NCBI GenBank assembly: GCA_029065305.1
Contig: JAIEIQ010000186.1
Span: 1-5,542 of the forward strand
DNA from: Oscillospiraceae bacterium
Lineage (GTDB): Bacteria; Bacillota; Clostridia; Oscillospirales; Oscillospiraceae
Reading direction: 5' to 3'
Length of the DNA: 5,542 bases
Both the position numbers and the translations under genes were made by a program. Below the pieces are notes generated by a model. It did no database searches. It was given only the letters and a program-made list of their open reading frames with translations, and was not told where the DNA came from. This document shows positions 1 to 5,542 of this stretch, one piece after another. How positions within the stretch are numbered: the first letter of the stretch is position 1; the number at the start of each line of letters is the position of its first letter.

Positions 1-950
1 TGGACGCGGTCCAGCCGCCCGGCCCCCACGTTCTGGCCGGTGTAGACGCTCATGGCCTGTCCGAAGGTCATGTTGGGCATCATGGCGAAGCCGTCCACCC
101 GCATGATGATCACGTTGCAGGCGATGACCACCTCCCCCATGCTGTTGGTCAGGGACTGGACCACCAGCATCGCCAGGGACATAATGGCCTGGGTGATGCC
201 GGAGGGGATGCCGATGCGGACAATCCGCAGGGCGCTGTCCCGCCGCAAGCGGAGGGCGGCAGGCGTCAGATCGAAGACGTCCCGCATACACAGCAGCTTG
301 ACAAGGCACAGGACGGCGGAGATCCCCTGGGCCAGCACCGTAGCCAGGGCCACCCCGGGCACCCCCATGTCAAACCCGGCCACAAACCAGACATCCAGCC
401 CGATGTTGAGCACCGTGGACACCAGCAGAAAGCCCAGGGCGGACACCGAGTCCCCCATGCCCCGGAGGATGCCAGAGAGAATGTTGTAAAAGGCGCACCC
501 GGCCACGCCCCAGAAGATGATGTGCAGGTAGCCGCCGCTCCAGTCGATGATGGAGGCCGGCGTTTCCAGCAGGCGCAGCAGGGGCGTGGTGACCGCCACC
601 CCGATAACCGTCGTGAGCAGGGAGGCAATCGCCGCTAGGGTGATGCAGTTGCCGATGGACTCGGAGAGCTTCTCCCGGTTTCCCGCGCCGAAGTTCTGGC
701 TGATGACAATGCCGGCCCCGGTGGCGATGCCCACAAAGAAGGCCAGCAGCAGATTCAGAATGGGCGCGGCGCTGCCCACAGCGGCCAGGGCGTTGTCCCC
801 CACATACCTGCCCACCACAATGGAGTCCGCGGTGTTGTAGAGCTGCTGGGCCAGATTGCCGGCAAGCATGGGGACGGCAAACTCCGCGATGCGCTGCCAG
901 GGCGGACCCTCGGTCATGTCCCGGGGGGCGAAGATCTGTTTTAAATTCAA
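1..950 (-). CDS. MATE-family efflux transporter, N-terminal 316 residues (cut by left window edge)
   Basis: This is an inner-membrane multidrug and toxic-compound extrusion (MATE) transporter, a family that exports drugs or metabolites in exchange for Na+ or H+. I translated it from a TTG at 948-950; the frame is open to the window edge. The N-terminus has the family's MTEGP motif (residues 12-16), followed by PMLAGNLAQQLYNTADSIVV (27-46) and GRYVGDNALAAVG (47-59). Hydrophobic segments recur at about 61-85, 102-126, 141-163, 171-192, 196-220 and 255-268. The two homologous halves show as matching loops: SQNFGAGNREKL (84-95) and GQNVGAGRLDRV (305-316). MATE proteins usually have about 450 residues in 12 helices, so roughly the last 130 are missing here. 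It lies 78 bases downstream of rplS on the same strand, and I see no promoter of its own in that gap. The family is clear; the substrate cannot be told. Confidence 0.95.
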   Translation of the reverse strand, partial: MNLKQIFAPRDMTEGPPWQRIAEFAVPMLAGNLAQQLYNTADSIVVGRYVGDNALAAVGSAAPILNLLLAFFVGIATGAGIVISQNFGAGNREKLSESIGNCITLAAIASLLTTVIGVAVTTPLLRLLETPASIIDWSGGYLHIIFWGVAGCAFYNILSGILRGMGDSVSALGFLLVSTVLNIGLDVWFVAGFDMGVPGVALATVLAQGISAVLCLVKLLCMRDVFDLTPAALRLRRDSALRIVRIGIPSGITQAIMSLAMLVVQSLTNSMGEVVIACNVIIMRVDGFAMMPNMTFGQAMSVYTGQNVGAGRLDRV

Positions 951-966
951 GATGCAGCCTCCTTTT
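951..966 (-). promoter_or_regulatory. Shine-Dalgarno site that fixes a TTG start for the MATE gene
   Basis: On the minus strand AAAAAGGAGG (core GGAGG at 958-962) lies 7 bases before the TTG at 948-950. The first in-frame ATG is at 915-917, codon 12, and has only C/G-rich sequence without a purine-rich SD before it. The TTG is therefore the better start, and it restores the residues ahead of the conserved MTEGP motif. Confidence 0.82.
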
Positions 967-976
967 TCTTTAATCT

Positions 977-1020
977 AGCGAGTGGAAGGTCCCGCCGTCC
1001 GGCGGGACCTTCCACTCGCT
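977..1020 (-). terminator. Perfect 20-bp intergenic hairpin after rplS (terminator or attenuator candidate)
   Basis: The arms 977-996 and 1001-1020 are exact reverse complements of 20 bases, separated by a 4-base loop (997-1000). The stem begins 8 bases after the rplS stop codon. Its position fits a transcription terminator, but the minus-strand sequence after the stem reads AGATTAAAG, not a run of T. It is therefore not a textbook intrinsic terminator. On the plus strand it is followed by GCCTGCTTTT, but no rightward gene ends here. It may partly terminate rplS transcripts, act as an RNase barrier or processing site, or throttle read-through into the MATE gene. The structure is certain; the role is inferred. 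Confidence 0.5.
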
Positions 1021-1028
1021 GCCTGCTT

Positions 1029-1367
1029 TTAGAGCTTCTCGCGGATCTTGGCTGCCTTGCCCACGCGGCCGCGCAGGTAGTACAGCTTCGCCCGGCGGAC
1101 CACGCCGTGGCGGACCACCTCCACCTTGTCGATGGTGGGGGAGTTGATGGGGAACACCTTCTCCACGCCCACGCCGTAGGACATGCGGCGGACGGTCATC
1201 GTCTCCTCAATCCCGCCGTGCTTCTTGGCGATGACGGTGCCCTCGAAGACCTGGATGCGCTCCCGGGCGCCCTCCTTGACCTTCACGTGCACCTTCACGG
1301 TGTCGCCGATCTGCACAGGGGTCGTTTCCTTGATCTGGGATTTGGTCAGCTCTTTGATGAGATCCAT
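1029..1367 (-). CDS. rplS: Large ribosomal subunit protein bL19
   Basis: This is a complete 112-residue L19, an RNA-binding protein of the 50S subunit located at the interface with the 30S subunit. The family's usual length is about 114-118 residues. Recognisable conserved stretches are the N-terminal [20 protein letters not shown] (4-23), then [13 protein letters not shown] (40-52), the signature [19 protein letters not shown] (59-77) and [20 protein letters not shown] (91-110). The ATG start is supported by AGGAGG 8 bases upstream (core at 1376-1380). Unlike the common arrangement with rpsP, rimM and trmD upstream, the gene stands alone here: a divergent yaaA lies upstream, and it is driven by its own promoter at 1469-1497. 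A MATE transporter gene follows on the same strand. The reading frame shows nothing abnormal. Confidence 0.98.
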   Translation of the reverse strand: MDLIKELTKSQIKETTPVQIGDTVKVHVKVKEGARERIQVFEGTVIAKKHGGIEETMTVRRMSYGVGVEKVFPINSPTIDKVEVVRHGVVRRAKLYYLRGRVGKAAKIREKL

Positions 1368-1409
1368 GGATTTTTCCTCCTAATATATAGGCGTTCATAA
1401 CAATTTCAG

Positions 1410-1437
1410 CCGGGCAGAGGCTTTTCCGCTCCGCCCC
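1410..1437 (-). promoter_or_regulatory. Stem-loop in the rplS 5' leader (possible L19 autoregulatory leader)
   Basis: In the roughly 95-base untranslated leader between the predicted rplS start site and its ATG, minus-strand GGGCGGAG (1429-1436) can pair with CTCTGCCC (1412-1419) over 8 bp, with one G-U pair and a 9-base loop. Structured leaders through which L19 represses its own mRNA are known in Firmicutes. I cannot confirm by eye that this one matches that consensus. An ordinary leader hairpin is equally possible. Confidence 0.3.
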
Positions 1438-1468
1438 TTGACAGAGGACCGCCCTTTCTCGCCATGAC

Positions 1469-1497
1469 AGGATACCACACTTGGGAAGAAATTGCAA
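1469..1497 (-). promoter_or_regulatory. Sigma-A-type extended -10 promoter of rplS
   Basis: On the minus strand a -35 box TTGCAA (1492-1497) and a -10 box TATCCT (1469-1474) are separated by exactly 17 bases (1475-1491). A TG one base before the -10 makes it an extended -10 element. Transcription would start near 1462, giving a leader of about 95 bases. It lies back to back with the yaaA promoter; the two -35 boxes are 26 bases apart. Confidence 0.72.
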
Positions 1498-1523
1498 GCG
1501 TTTTTTCCGTTTCCCCGCACAGT

Positions 1524-1552
1524 TTGCGTTTCTCTGCCGCATGTGGTATTTT
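1524..1552 (+). promoter_or_regulatory. Sigma-A-type extended -10 promoter of yaaA
   Basis: A -35 box TTGCGT (1524-1529) and a -10 box TATTTT (1547-1552) are separated by 17 bases (1530-1546), with an extended -10 TG one base upstream of the -10. Transcription would begin near 1559, about 73 bases before the yaaA ATG. No clear OxyR- or PerR-type operator palindrome is visible over it, although peroxide control would be expected from the known role of E. coli YaaA. Confidence 0.6.
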
Positions 1553-1567
1553 ATTGGATATCACACC

Positions 1568-1612
1568 AGCCGCTCCGCCGGGCTTCTCTGCGGCGGCGCT
1601 GCTCCCGCGGCT
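1568..1612 (+). promoter_or_regulatory. GC-rich two-helix stem in the yaaA 5' leader
   Basis: In the yaaA leader AGCCGC (1568-1573) pairs perfectly with GCGGCT (1607-1612). Inside it, CCGCCG (1575-1580) pairs perfectly with CGGCGG (1591-1596) around a 10-base loop. An unpaired 10-base bulge (1597-1606) lies on the 3' side. The structure ends 3 bases before the SD (AGAGGAGG, 1616-1623), so it could influence ribosome access. It matches no riboswitch class that I recognise. GC-rich DNA forms such stems by chance, so the functional claim is weak. Confidence 0.3.
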
Positions 1613-1631
1613 ATGAGAGGAGGACTGCCCC

Positions 1632-2387
1632 ATGCGCGTTATCATCGCCCCGGCCAAAAAAATGATTGTGGATACGGACAGCTTTGCCGTGGACAGTCTG
1701 CCCGCTTTTCTGGAGCGGACGGAGCGGCTGAAGGAGGCCCTTCAAGGGATGTCCCCCAAGGAATTGCAGGCCCTCTGGAGGTGCAGCGGCGCCATCGCCA
1801 GGCTGAACACGGAGCGCCTTGAGCATATGGACCTGCGCCGCAGTCTCACCCCCGCCATCATTGCCTATGAGGGCATCCAGTACCGCTATATGGCCCCCGG
1901 CGTAATGGAGACGGCGCACCTGGAGTATCTCCGGGAGCACCTGCGCATCCTCTCCGGCTTCTACGGCCTGCTGCGCCCCTTTGACGGCGTGGCCCCCTAC
2001 CGGCTGGAGATGCAGGCCAAGCTGTCAGTGGACGGCTGCCGGGACCTGTACCAGTTCTGGGGAGACCGTCTGGCCAGGCAGCTGGCCTCGGAAACAGATC
2101 TGGTGCTCAACCTGGCCTCCAAGGAGTACAGCAAAGCGGTGTCGCCCTGCCTGCCCAAGTCCGTCCGGCTTGTCACCTGCGTTTTTGGCGAGCTGAGAGA
2201 CGGCAGGGTTATCGAGAAGGGCACCAGGTGCAAAATGGCCCGGGGCCAGATGGTGCGCTGGCTGGCGGAGAACCGGATCACAGCGCCGGACGACCTCCGG
2301 GCTTTTGACCAGCTGGGCTACCGGTTTTGGCAGTCCCAGCCCGGCCCGGGGCAGACCCTGTTGTTTATCAGCCATAATAAAGACTGA
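1632..2387 (+). CDS. yaaA: Peroxide stress protein YaaA (DUF328 family)
   Basis: This complete 251-residue cytoplasmic protein is close to the roughly 258 residues of E. coli YaaA. In E. coli the gene belongs to the OxyR response, limits intracellular free iron during H2O2 stress and so reduces Fenton damage; the protein has been described as DNA-binding with its own fold. Family landmarks are all present: MRVIIAPAKKM (1-11), AYEGIQYRYMAPG (78-90), LRILSGFYGLLRPFDG (104-119), PYRLEMQAKL (122-131), LYQFWGDRLA (139-148), LNLASKEYSKAV (159-170) and the C-terminal KMARGQMVRWLAENRI (201-216). The ATG is set by AGAGGAGG 8 bases upstream. It is divergent from rplS and converges on the helicase gene 24 bases downstream. 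The conserved Ser before PAKK in many homologues is Ala here. Iron or DNA binding in this organism is inferred from the family. Confidence 0.96.
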   Translation: MRVIIAPAKKMIVDTDSFAVDSLPAFLERTERLKEALQGMSPKELQALWRCSGAIARLNTERLEHMDLRRSLTPAIIAYEGIQYRYMAPGVMETAHLEYLREHLRILSGFYGLLRPFDGVAPYRLEMQAKLSVDGCRDLYQFWGDRLARQLASETDLVLNLASKEYSKAVSPCLPKSVRLVTCVFGELRDGRVIEKGTRCKMARGQMVRWLAENRITAPDDLRAFDQLGYRFWQSQPGPGQTLLFISHNKD

Positions 2388-2411
2388 GACACACCGGCGG
2401 GCTCCGGCGGA
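2388..2411. other. 24-base convergent gap with a tandem 7-mer and no clear terminator
   Basis: Only 24 bases separate the yaaA stop from the stop of the helicase gene on the other strand. The gap contains the direct repeat CCGGCGG (2394-2400 and 2404-2410) with a 10-base period. I see no stem followed by a T-run in either direction, so the two convergent transcripts may overlap at their 3' ends or rely on factor-dependent termination. Confidence 0.6.
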
Positions 2412-4526
2412 CTACGCCTGCCGCGCCACAGGGGTCTGTCTCTCCATCGCGGCATTCAGCCCGACCAGAAATTCCGACGGAGCCCTCCCATAGCCGCAGA
2501 CATACGCGCCCTTCTGTGCGCGGGTCAGGGCGACATACAGCAGGCACTTGGCCCGCTTCAGAGTTTCCTTGGACTGGCCGGCGGCTGCCGGAGGAAATAC
2601 GCCCTGATTTACCCCGACAATAAACATATACTGAAATTCCAGCCCTTTGACGCGGTGCATGGTCCCTATGCGGATTCCCTCCAGGCTCCGGTCGTCCGCC
2701 CTGTTTTTCAGCTCATAGACGCGCAGGCCGCTGTCGCTGAGCTGCTTGATGTACTGCTTGACCTGTTTATTGGTGTAGGCGGTCAGGCAGATATCCGAGG
2801 CGGGCACGCCGCTGTCTATCAGCTGCTGTACTTCCGACGCGATCCACTGGATTTCCTCCTCCTCCCTGTGAAAGGCTCTCACCTGCGGCAGCGCTCCGGA
2901 GGTACAGGAAAAATAGCGAAGCTGAGGGTCCGTCTCGCCGTTCAGATCGTCAAAGGACTCCCCCTCCAGCATTTGAATGGCGGATCTTTGCAGCTCATAG
3001 GTGGTGCGGTAGTTCAGCCACAGCCGGCGGATCCGGCCCTGCACCTGAATGCCGCAGGCGGACAGGGAGACCCGGCGGTCATAGATGCGCTGCCGGGTGT
3101 CCCCCACCAGGAAGAGATCGTCCTCCCGCTCCGGGCCTGCCAGCGTGCGCAGCAGGCGCAGACTGCAGGAGCCGAAATCCTGCGCCTCATCCACAATGAT
3201 GTGGCGGTACCGCGGATCCGGCCGGCTGGCGATGCCCTGGCGGTACCGGTACGACGCGGTTTTATAGTCGAACAGGCGGAGCCGGTCCATCTGCGCTTGA
3301 TAGGCCTCAAAGACAGGCCAGAGCTCCTCCCGCTGCCTGGCGGACAGGGGCCTCCCGCCGCCGGCCCGGCGCACCTTGAGATAATCCTCCAGGGTAAACG
3401 CCTCCTGCTCGGCGATGATATTTTCCCACTCCCCCTGATAAAAGGCGGCGGGATAGGGGCGCCGGGGATCGCCGATGGAGATGGCGTCGTCCCACAGCTG
3501 CCGGAGCGTTTTGTCTCCGGGGTAGAGGATACTGGCCTGCTCATAGCCGGGAAGGGTGTGGAGCCGGGTCAGCTTGTCCACATTCAGAACGTCGATGCGG
3601 CTGAATTCCTCGACGGTACAGATGCTGCGCAGCTTTTCACTGATATCGTCGGCCAGGTTCACCGTGTAGAAGGTATAGAGAATCCTGCCCGGTGTTTTTT
3701 CCGCGATCATGCGGCCGGCCAGCGCCTTGGCCCGGTGCAGGGCGGTAATGGTCTTGCCCGTGCCGGCCCCGCCCAGGACCAGCACCGGCCCCGCGAAGCG
3801 CTCCTCAACCAGCTTGCGCTGCGCGGGGTGAAGGAACACGCGCCACTGTTCCATGCTGCCCTGCAAAATGGCCTCGCACAGGTCCGGGTCGCTGGGGAGA
3901 ACGAAGAAGGAGCGCAGCGTCTCCGGATTTTTCATGGGGTCGCCGCCGGCAGCCGCCTTATTGGCCTCAATCTCCGCCAGAATATCGGGCAGCGGAGTCC
4001 CGGTGGCCAAATCAAACAGCCGCTCCCGCACCTCCTCGGGGAGGGTGGCCGCCGGCTCCAGCAGCTCGGCGGCATCCCGGACGGACCGCACCTGGGGCAG
4101 CAGCTCCTCCGGAACGCCCAGGCGCCGCAGAGACTTGTCCGAGTATTTATCCGCCGGGAACAGCCCCTGTTCCGCCGGCGCGGTCTCCGTGCCGGCGGCG
4201 TCATATATCTGAATAGTCGCCGTCTCGCTGTCCAGCGATATCACGGCCTTACGCGCCCAGTCGTAGGCGCTGTCGTGCTGGTCCGCGTAAAGAAACAGAT
4301 AGGAGTCCAGCTTGGGGACCCGGCAGAGGATGGTCCGAAAGCCGTCGGCAATCCGTATGGAGCTGATGTTTTCCTCCCTGCAGCCGTGGAGCTTCTCGTA
4401 ATTCAGGCTCTTCGTGTATTTATTCTCCATAAACTGCATCATCGCCCACGTCGCCCGGCTCTGCATGGTGGGGGACATCCTGCGCAGGGAATTGATATAG
4501 CTTTTTGCCCAAATAACCTTTTCCAT
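2412..4526 (-). CDS. Superfamily I (UvrD/Rep-like) helicase with N-terminal RelE/ParE-like domain
   Basis: This 704-residue protein is complete. Residues 1 to about 95 resemble the RelE/ParE toxin fold: a helical start, KLHGCR (45-50), the strands SIRIADGFRTIL (56-67) and SYLFLYADQHDSAYDWA (75-91). A linker (about 96-225) follows. The helicase core shows the motifs of SF1A enzymes in order: Q-motif HPAQRKLV (233-240), Walker A GGAGTGKT (252-259), motif Ia around FYTVNLADD (286-294), Walker B VDEAQD (445-450), motif III GDTRQRIY (475-482), motif IV LNYRTT (504-509), motif V GTMHRVKGLEF (621-631) and motif VI LLYVALTRAQ (662-671). The ATPase should therefore be active as a 3'-5' translocase or helicase on nucleic acid. 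Its SD, AAAGGAGG, lies in the 18-base gap after the upstream gene, so the two are co-transcribed. No nuclease domain is visible. Whether the toxin-like part cleaves RNA is unknown. Substrate and pathway are inferred only. Confidence 0.92.
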   Translation of the reverse strand: MEKVIWAKSYINSLRRMSPTMQSRATWAMMQFMENKYTKSLNYEKLHGCREENISSIRIADGFRTILCRVPKLDSYLFLYADQHDSAYDWARKAVISLDSETATIQIYDAAGTETAPAEQGLFPADKYSDKSLRRLGVPEELLPQVRSVRDAAELLEPAATLPEEVRERLFDLATGTPLPDILAEIEANKAAAGGDPMKNPETLRSFFVLPSDPDLCEAILQGSMEQWRVFLHPAQRKLVEERFAGPVLVLGGAGTGKTITALHRAKALAGRMIAEKTPGRILYTFYTVNLADDISEKLRSICTVEEFSRIDVLNVDKLTRLHTLPGYEQASILYPGDKTLRQLWDDAISIGDPRRPYPAAFYQGEWENIIAEQEAFTLEDYLKVRRAGGGRPLSARQREELWPVFEAYQAQMDRLRLFDYKTASYRYRQGIASRPDPRYRHIIVDEAQDFGSCSLRLLRTLAGPEREDDLFLVGDTRQRIYDRRVSLSACGIQVQGRIRRLWLNYRTTYELQRSAIQMLEGESFDDLNGETDPQLRYFSCTSGALPQVRAFHREEEEIQWIASEVQQLIDSGVPASDICLTAYTNKQVKQYIKQLSDSGLRVYELKNRADDRSLEGIRIGTMHRVKGLEFQYMFIVGVNQGVFPPAAAGQSKETLKRAKCLLYVALTRAQKGAYVCGYGRAPSEFLVGLNAAMERQTPVARQA

Positions 4527-4544
4527 TTCAGCCCTCCTTTGATA
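4527..4544 (-). promoter_or_regulatory. Intercistronic junction with ribosome binding site of the helicase gene
   Basis: The 18 bases between the upstream TGA (4545-4547) and the helicase ATG (4524-4526) contain AAAGGAGG 6 bases before the start. There is no room for a terminator or promoter, so the two genes form one transcriptional unit and translation may be coupled. Confidence 0.8.
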
Positions 4545-5542
4545 TCACACCGGCGGAAGCGCCCGCAGCAGCTTATTCAGCTGCTCCGCGGCGTCGTCCA
4601 GCAGCTTGCTGGCGGAGGAAAATACATCGTTGTCCAGGAAATAGCTGTCGGACCGCTCCTGGAGGAGGGCGTCCAGCACCCGCTCCACGGTCTGGGGCAG
4701 CGTGTCCTGCATCCTGACATCAAAATACAGCTCGCGCAGCAGCAGGTAATGCTGGCAGAAGCGCTGGGGCTCCGGAAAGCTCCGGGCCCAGTCCTGCCGC
4801 CGCTGATTCTCCCGGAGGCTCTCCCGCAGCTGCTCCTCCTCGATCTCCTGCCGCTCCAGCTGCCAGGTCTCCCAGTCCTCCCCACCATAGAGCTCGCTGT
4901 CGCTCCAGGGCTCGTCCGAGTCAAACGCGCCCTCAATCTGCTTGTTCAACTCGGCGATCTCCTCCCAATAGGTGTCCCGGGCCAGCTGTTCGTCCACGGC
5001 GGAGATGTGCGCGGTCACGCGCTGGCCGGTGAGCAGCTCGTAGCACTCGTCCATCCAGATAAAGAAATCGTCGTTTTTCGCGGGGTTGTACAGCTCCTCG
5101 TAGTAAAGGCTGACCCGGTTCGGATAGTACGTCCGCCGCGCGCAGAGCAGAAGGTCCTGGAACGCCCCCCGGATCTCGGGAAGCCAGGGGGGCCGGCTGG
5201 CCGACAGGCGCAGGGCGCAGTAGAAGAAGCTGCGCAGGCAGGCCTGCTCCTTGACCTTCAGCGCCGCCTGCCGCCGGATCTGGTAATAGAAGCAGACGTG
5301 CCCGATCAGCTGGCCGATCAGGGCCTGGGTTTTTCTCTCGGAGTACAGCCCCTCCTCGTCCGTCAGCTCCGGCAGGACGGACCTGCTGCGGCCGGAGAGC
5401 AGGAGCTCCACCTTTTCGGCCTTCTCCACGAGCAGGCGCTTGCGGCCCTCCAGGGACTGGAGCTGAGACTGCGTCAGCCGGATCGGCTCCGGCTCCGCCG
5501 GGACCTCGCCGCCGGGGAGGAAGGCGGGCGCCGGCTCAGGCT
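4545..5542 (-). CDS. Unrecognised protein, C-terminal 331 residues (cut by right window edge), operon partner of the helicase
   Basis: The frame is open from the right window edge to the TGA at 4545-4547, so this is the C-terminal part of a longer protein. A GTG at 5427-5429 is only an internal codon: 37 further in-frame residues lie before it and no SD precedes it. The first visible stretch is a Pro/Ala/Glu-rich linker (PEPAPAFLPGGEVPAEPEP), which suggests that a separate N-terminal domain lies outside the window. Then comes a mostly helical region rich in aromatic residues, with RSFFYCALRL and WMDECYELL. At about 4800-4970 a strongly acidic, Glu/Gln/Arg-rich segment (for example ERQEIEEEQLRESLRENQRR) probably forms a long helix or coiled coil. 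The final segment is again helical and ends LLRALPPV. I see no transmembrane span, Walker motif or catalytic signature. It could be a partner, adaptor or regulator of the helicase; I do not recognise the family. Confidence 0.8.
   Translation of the reverse strand, partial: PEPAPAFLPGGEVPAEPEPIRLTQSQLQSLEGRKRLLVEKAEKVELLLSGRSRSVLPELTDEEGLYSERKTQALIGQLIGHVCFYYQIRRQAALKVKEQACLRSFFYCALRLSASRPPWLPEIRGAFQDLLLCARRTYYPNRVSLYYEELYNPAKNDDFFIWMDECYELLTGQRVTAHISAVDEQLARDTYWEEIAELNKQIEGAFDSDEPWSDSELYGGEDWETWQLERQEIEEEQLRESLRENQRRQDWARSFPEPQRFCQHYLLLRELYFDVRMQDTLPQTVERVLDALLQERSDSYFLDNDVFSSASKLLDDAAEQLNKLLRALPPV

Noticed and set aside
52..840. Plus-strand open frames across the MATE gene
   Set aside because: They are antisense to a clear MATE coding sequence, have unlikely Arg/Ser/Met-rich composition and lack ribosome binding sites.
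1557..1567. Eleven-base repeat GATATCACACC shared with 4541-4551
   Set aside because: A few repeated 11-mers are expected by chance in a window of this size; one copy is in a leader and the other spans a stop codon, with no shared context.
2025..2375. Minus-strand open frames opposite yaaA
   Set aside because: They are shadows produced by the high GC content; yaaA on the plus strand has all its family motifs and a strong SD.
2394..2410. CCGGCGG pair as a terminator stem or iteron
   Set aside because: The repeat is direct, not inverted, has only two copies and no T-run follows; GC-rich chance repetition is sufficient.
3205..3255. Repeated GCGGTACCG words inside the helicase gene
   Set aside because: They encode Tyr-Arg codon pairs in the coding sequence (YRYRQG and RYRH) and need no regulatory explanation.
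3933..3935. Internal ATG (Met198) as an alternative start giving a helicase without the toxin-like domain
   Set aside because: Only a weak purine patch precedes it, while the ATG at 4526 has a strong SD and gives the known fused architecture.
5427..5429. GTG as the start of a 294-residue gene
   Set aside because: The frame is open upstream to the window edge with plausible linker sequence, and no SD precedes the GTG. It is treated as an internal valine codon of a longer gene.

Overview
The window is GC-rich DNA, with third codon positions mostly G or C and almost no space between genes. It has strong AGGAGG-type ribosome binding sites and sigma-A-like promoters. This fits a high-GC member of the Firmicutes class Clostridia, such as an Oscillospiraceae gut bacterium. 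That assignment is an inference from style and protein flavour; the window holds no rRNA or other taxonomic marker gene.

Layout from left to right. Bases 1-950 (minus strand) carry the first 316 residues of a MATE-family efflux transporter, cut by the left edge. A 78-base gap with a perfect 20-bp hairpin (977-1020) separates it from rplS (1029-1367, minus), which encodes ribosomal protein L19. From 1368 to 1631 lies a divergent regulatory region with two back-to-back extended -10 promoters, one for rplS leftward and one for yaaA rightward. Both transcripts have leaders that can fold. The yaaA gene (1632-2387, plus) encodes a complete YaaA/DUF328 peroxide-stress protein. After a 24-base convergent gap comes a minus-strand operon read from right to left. 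Its upstream member is the C-terminal part of an unrecognised protein (4545 to beyond 5542). Eighteen bases further on is a 704-residue superfamily I (UvrD/Rep-like) helicase (2412-4526) with a RelE/ParE-toxin-like domain fused to its N-terminus.

Functionally, the left half is housekeeping: translation, oxidative-stress protection, and a drug/metabolite exporter that probably depends on read-through from rplS. The right half looks accessory. The toxin-fold/helicase fusion and its tightly coupled partner are the most interesting part of the window. They could form a two-gene nucleic-acid-processing or defence-type module, but the partner's N-terminal half lies outside the window and no defence function is demonstrated by the sequence. 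I found no tRNA, rRNA, CRISPR array, insertion sequence or attachment site.
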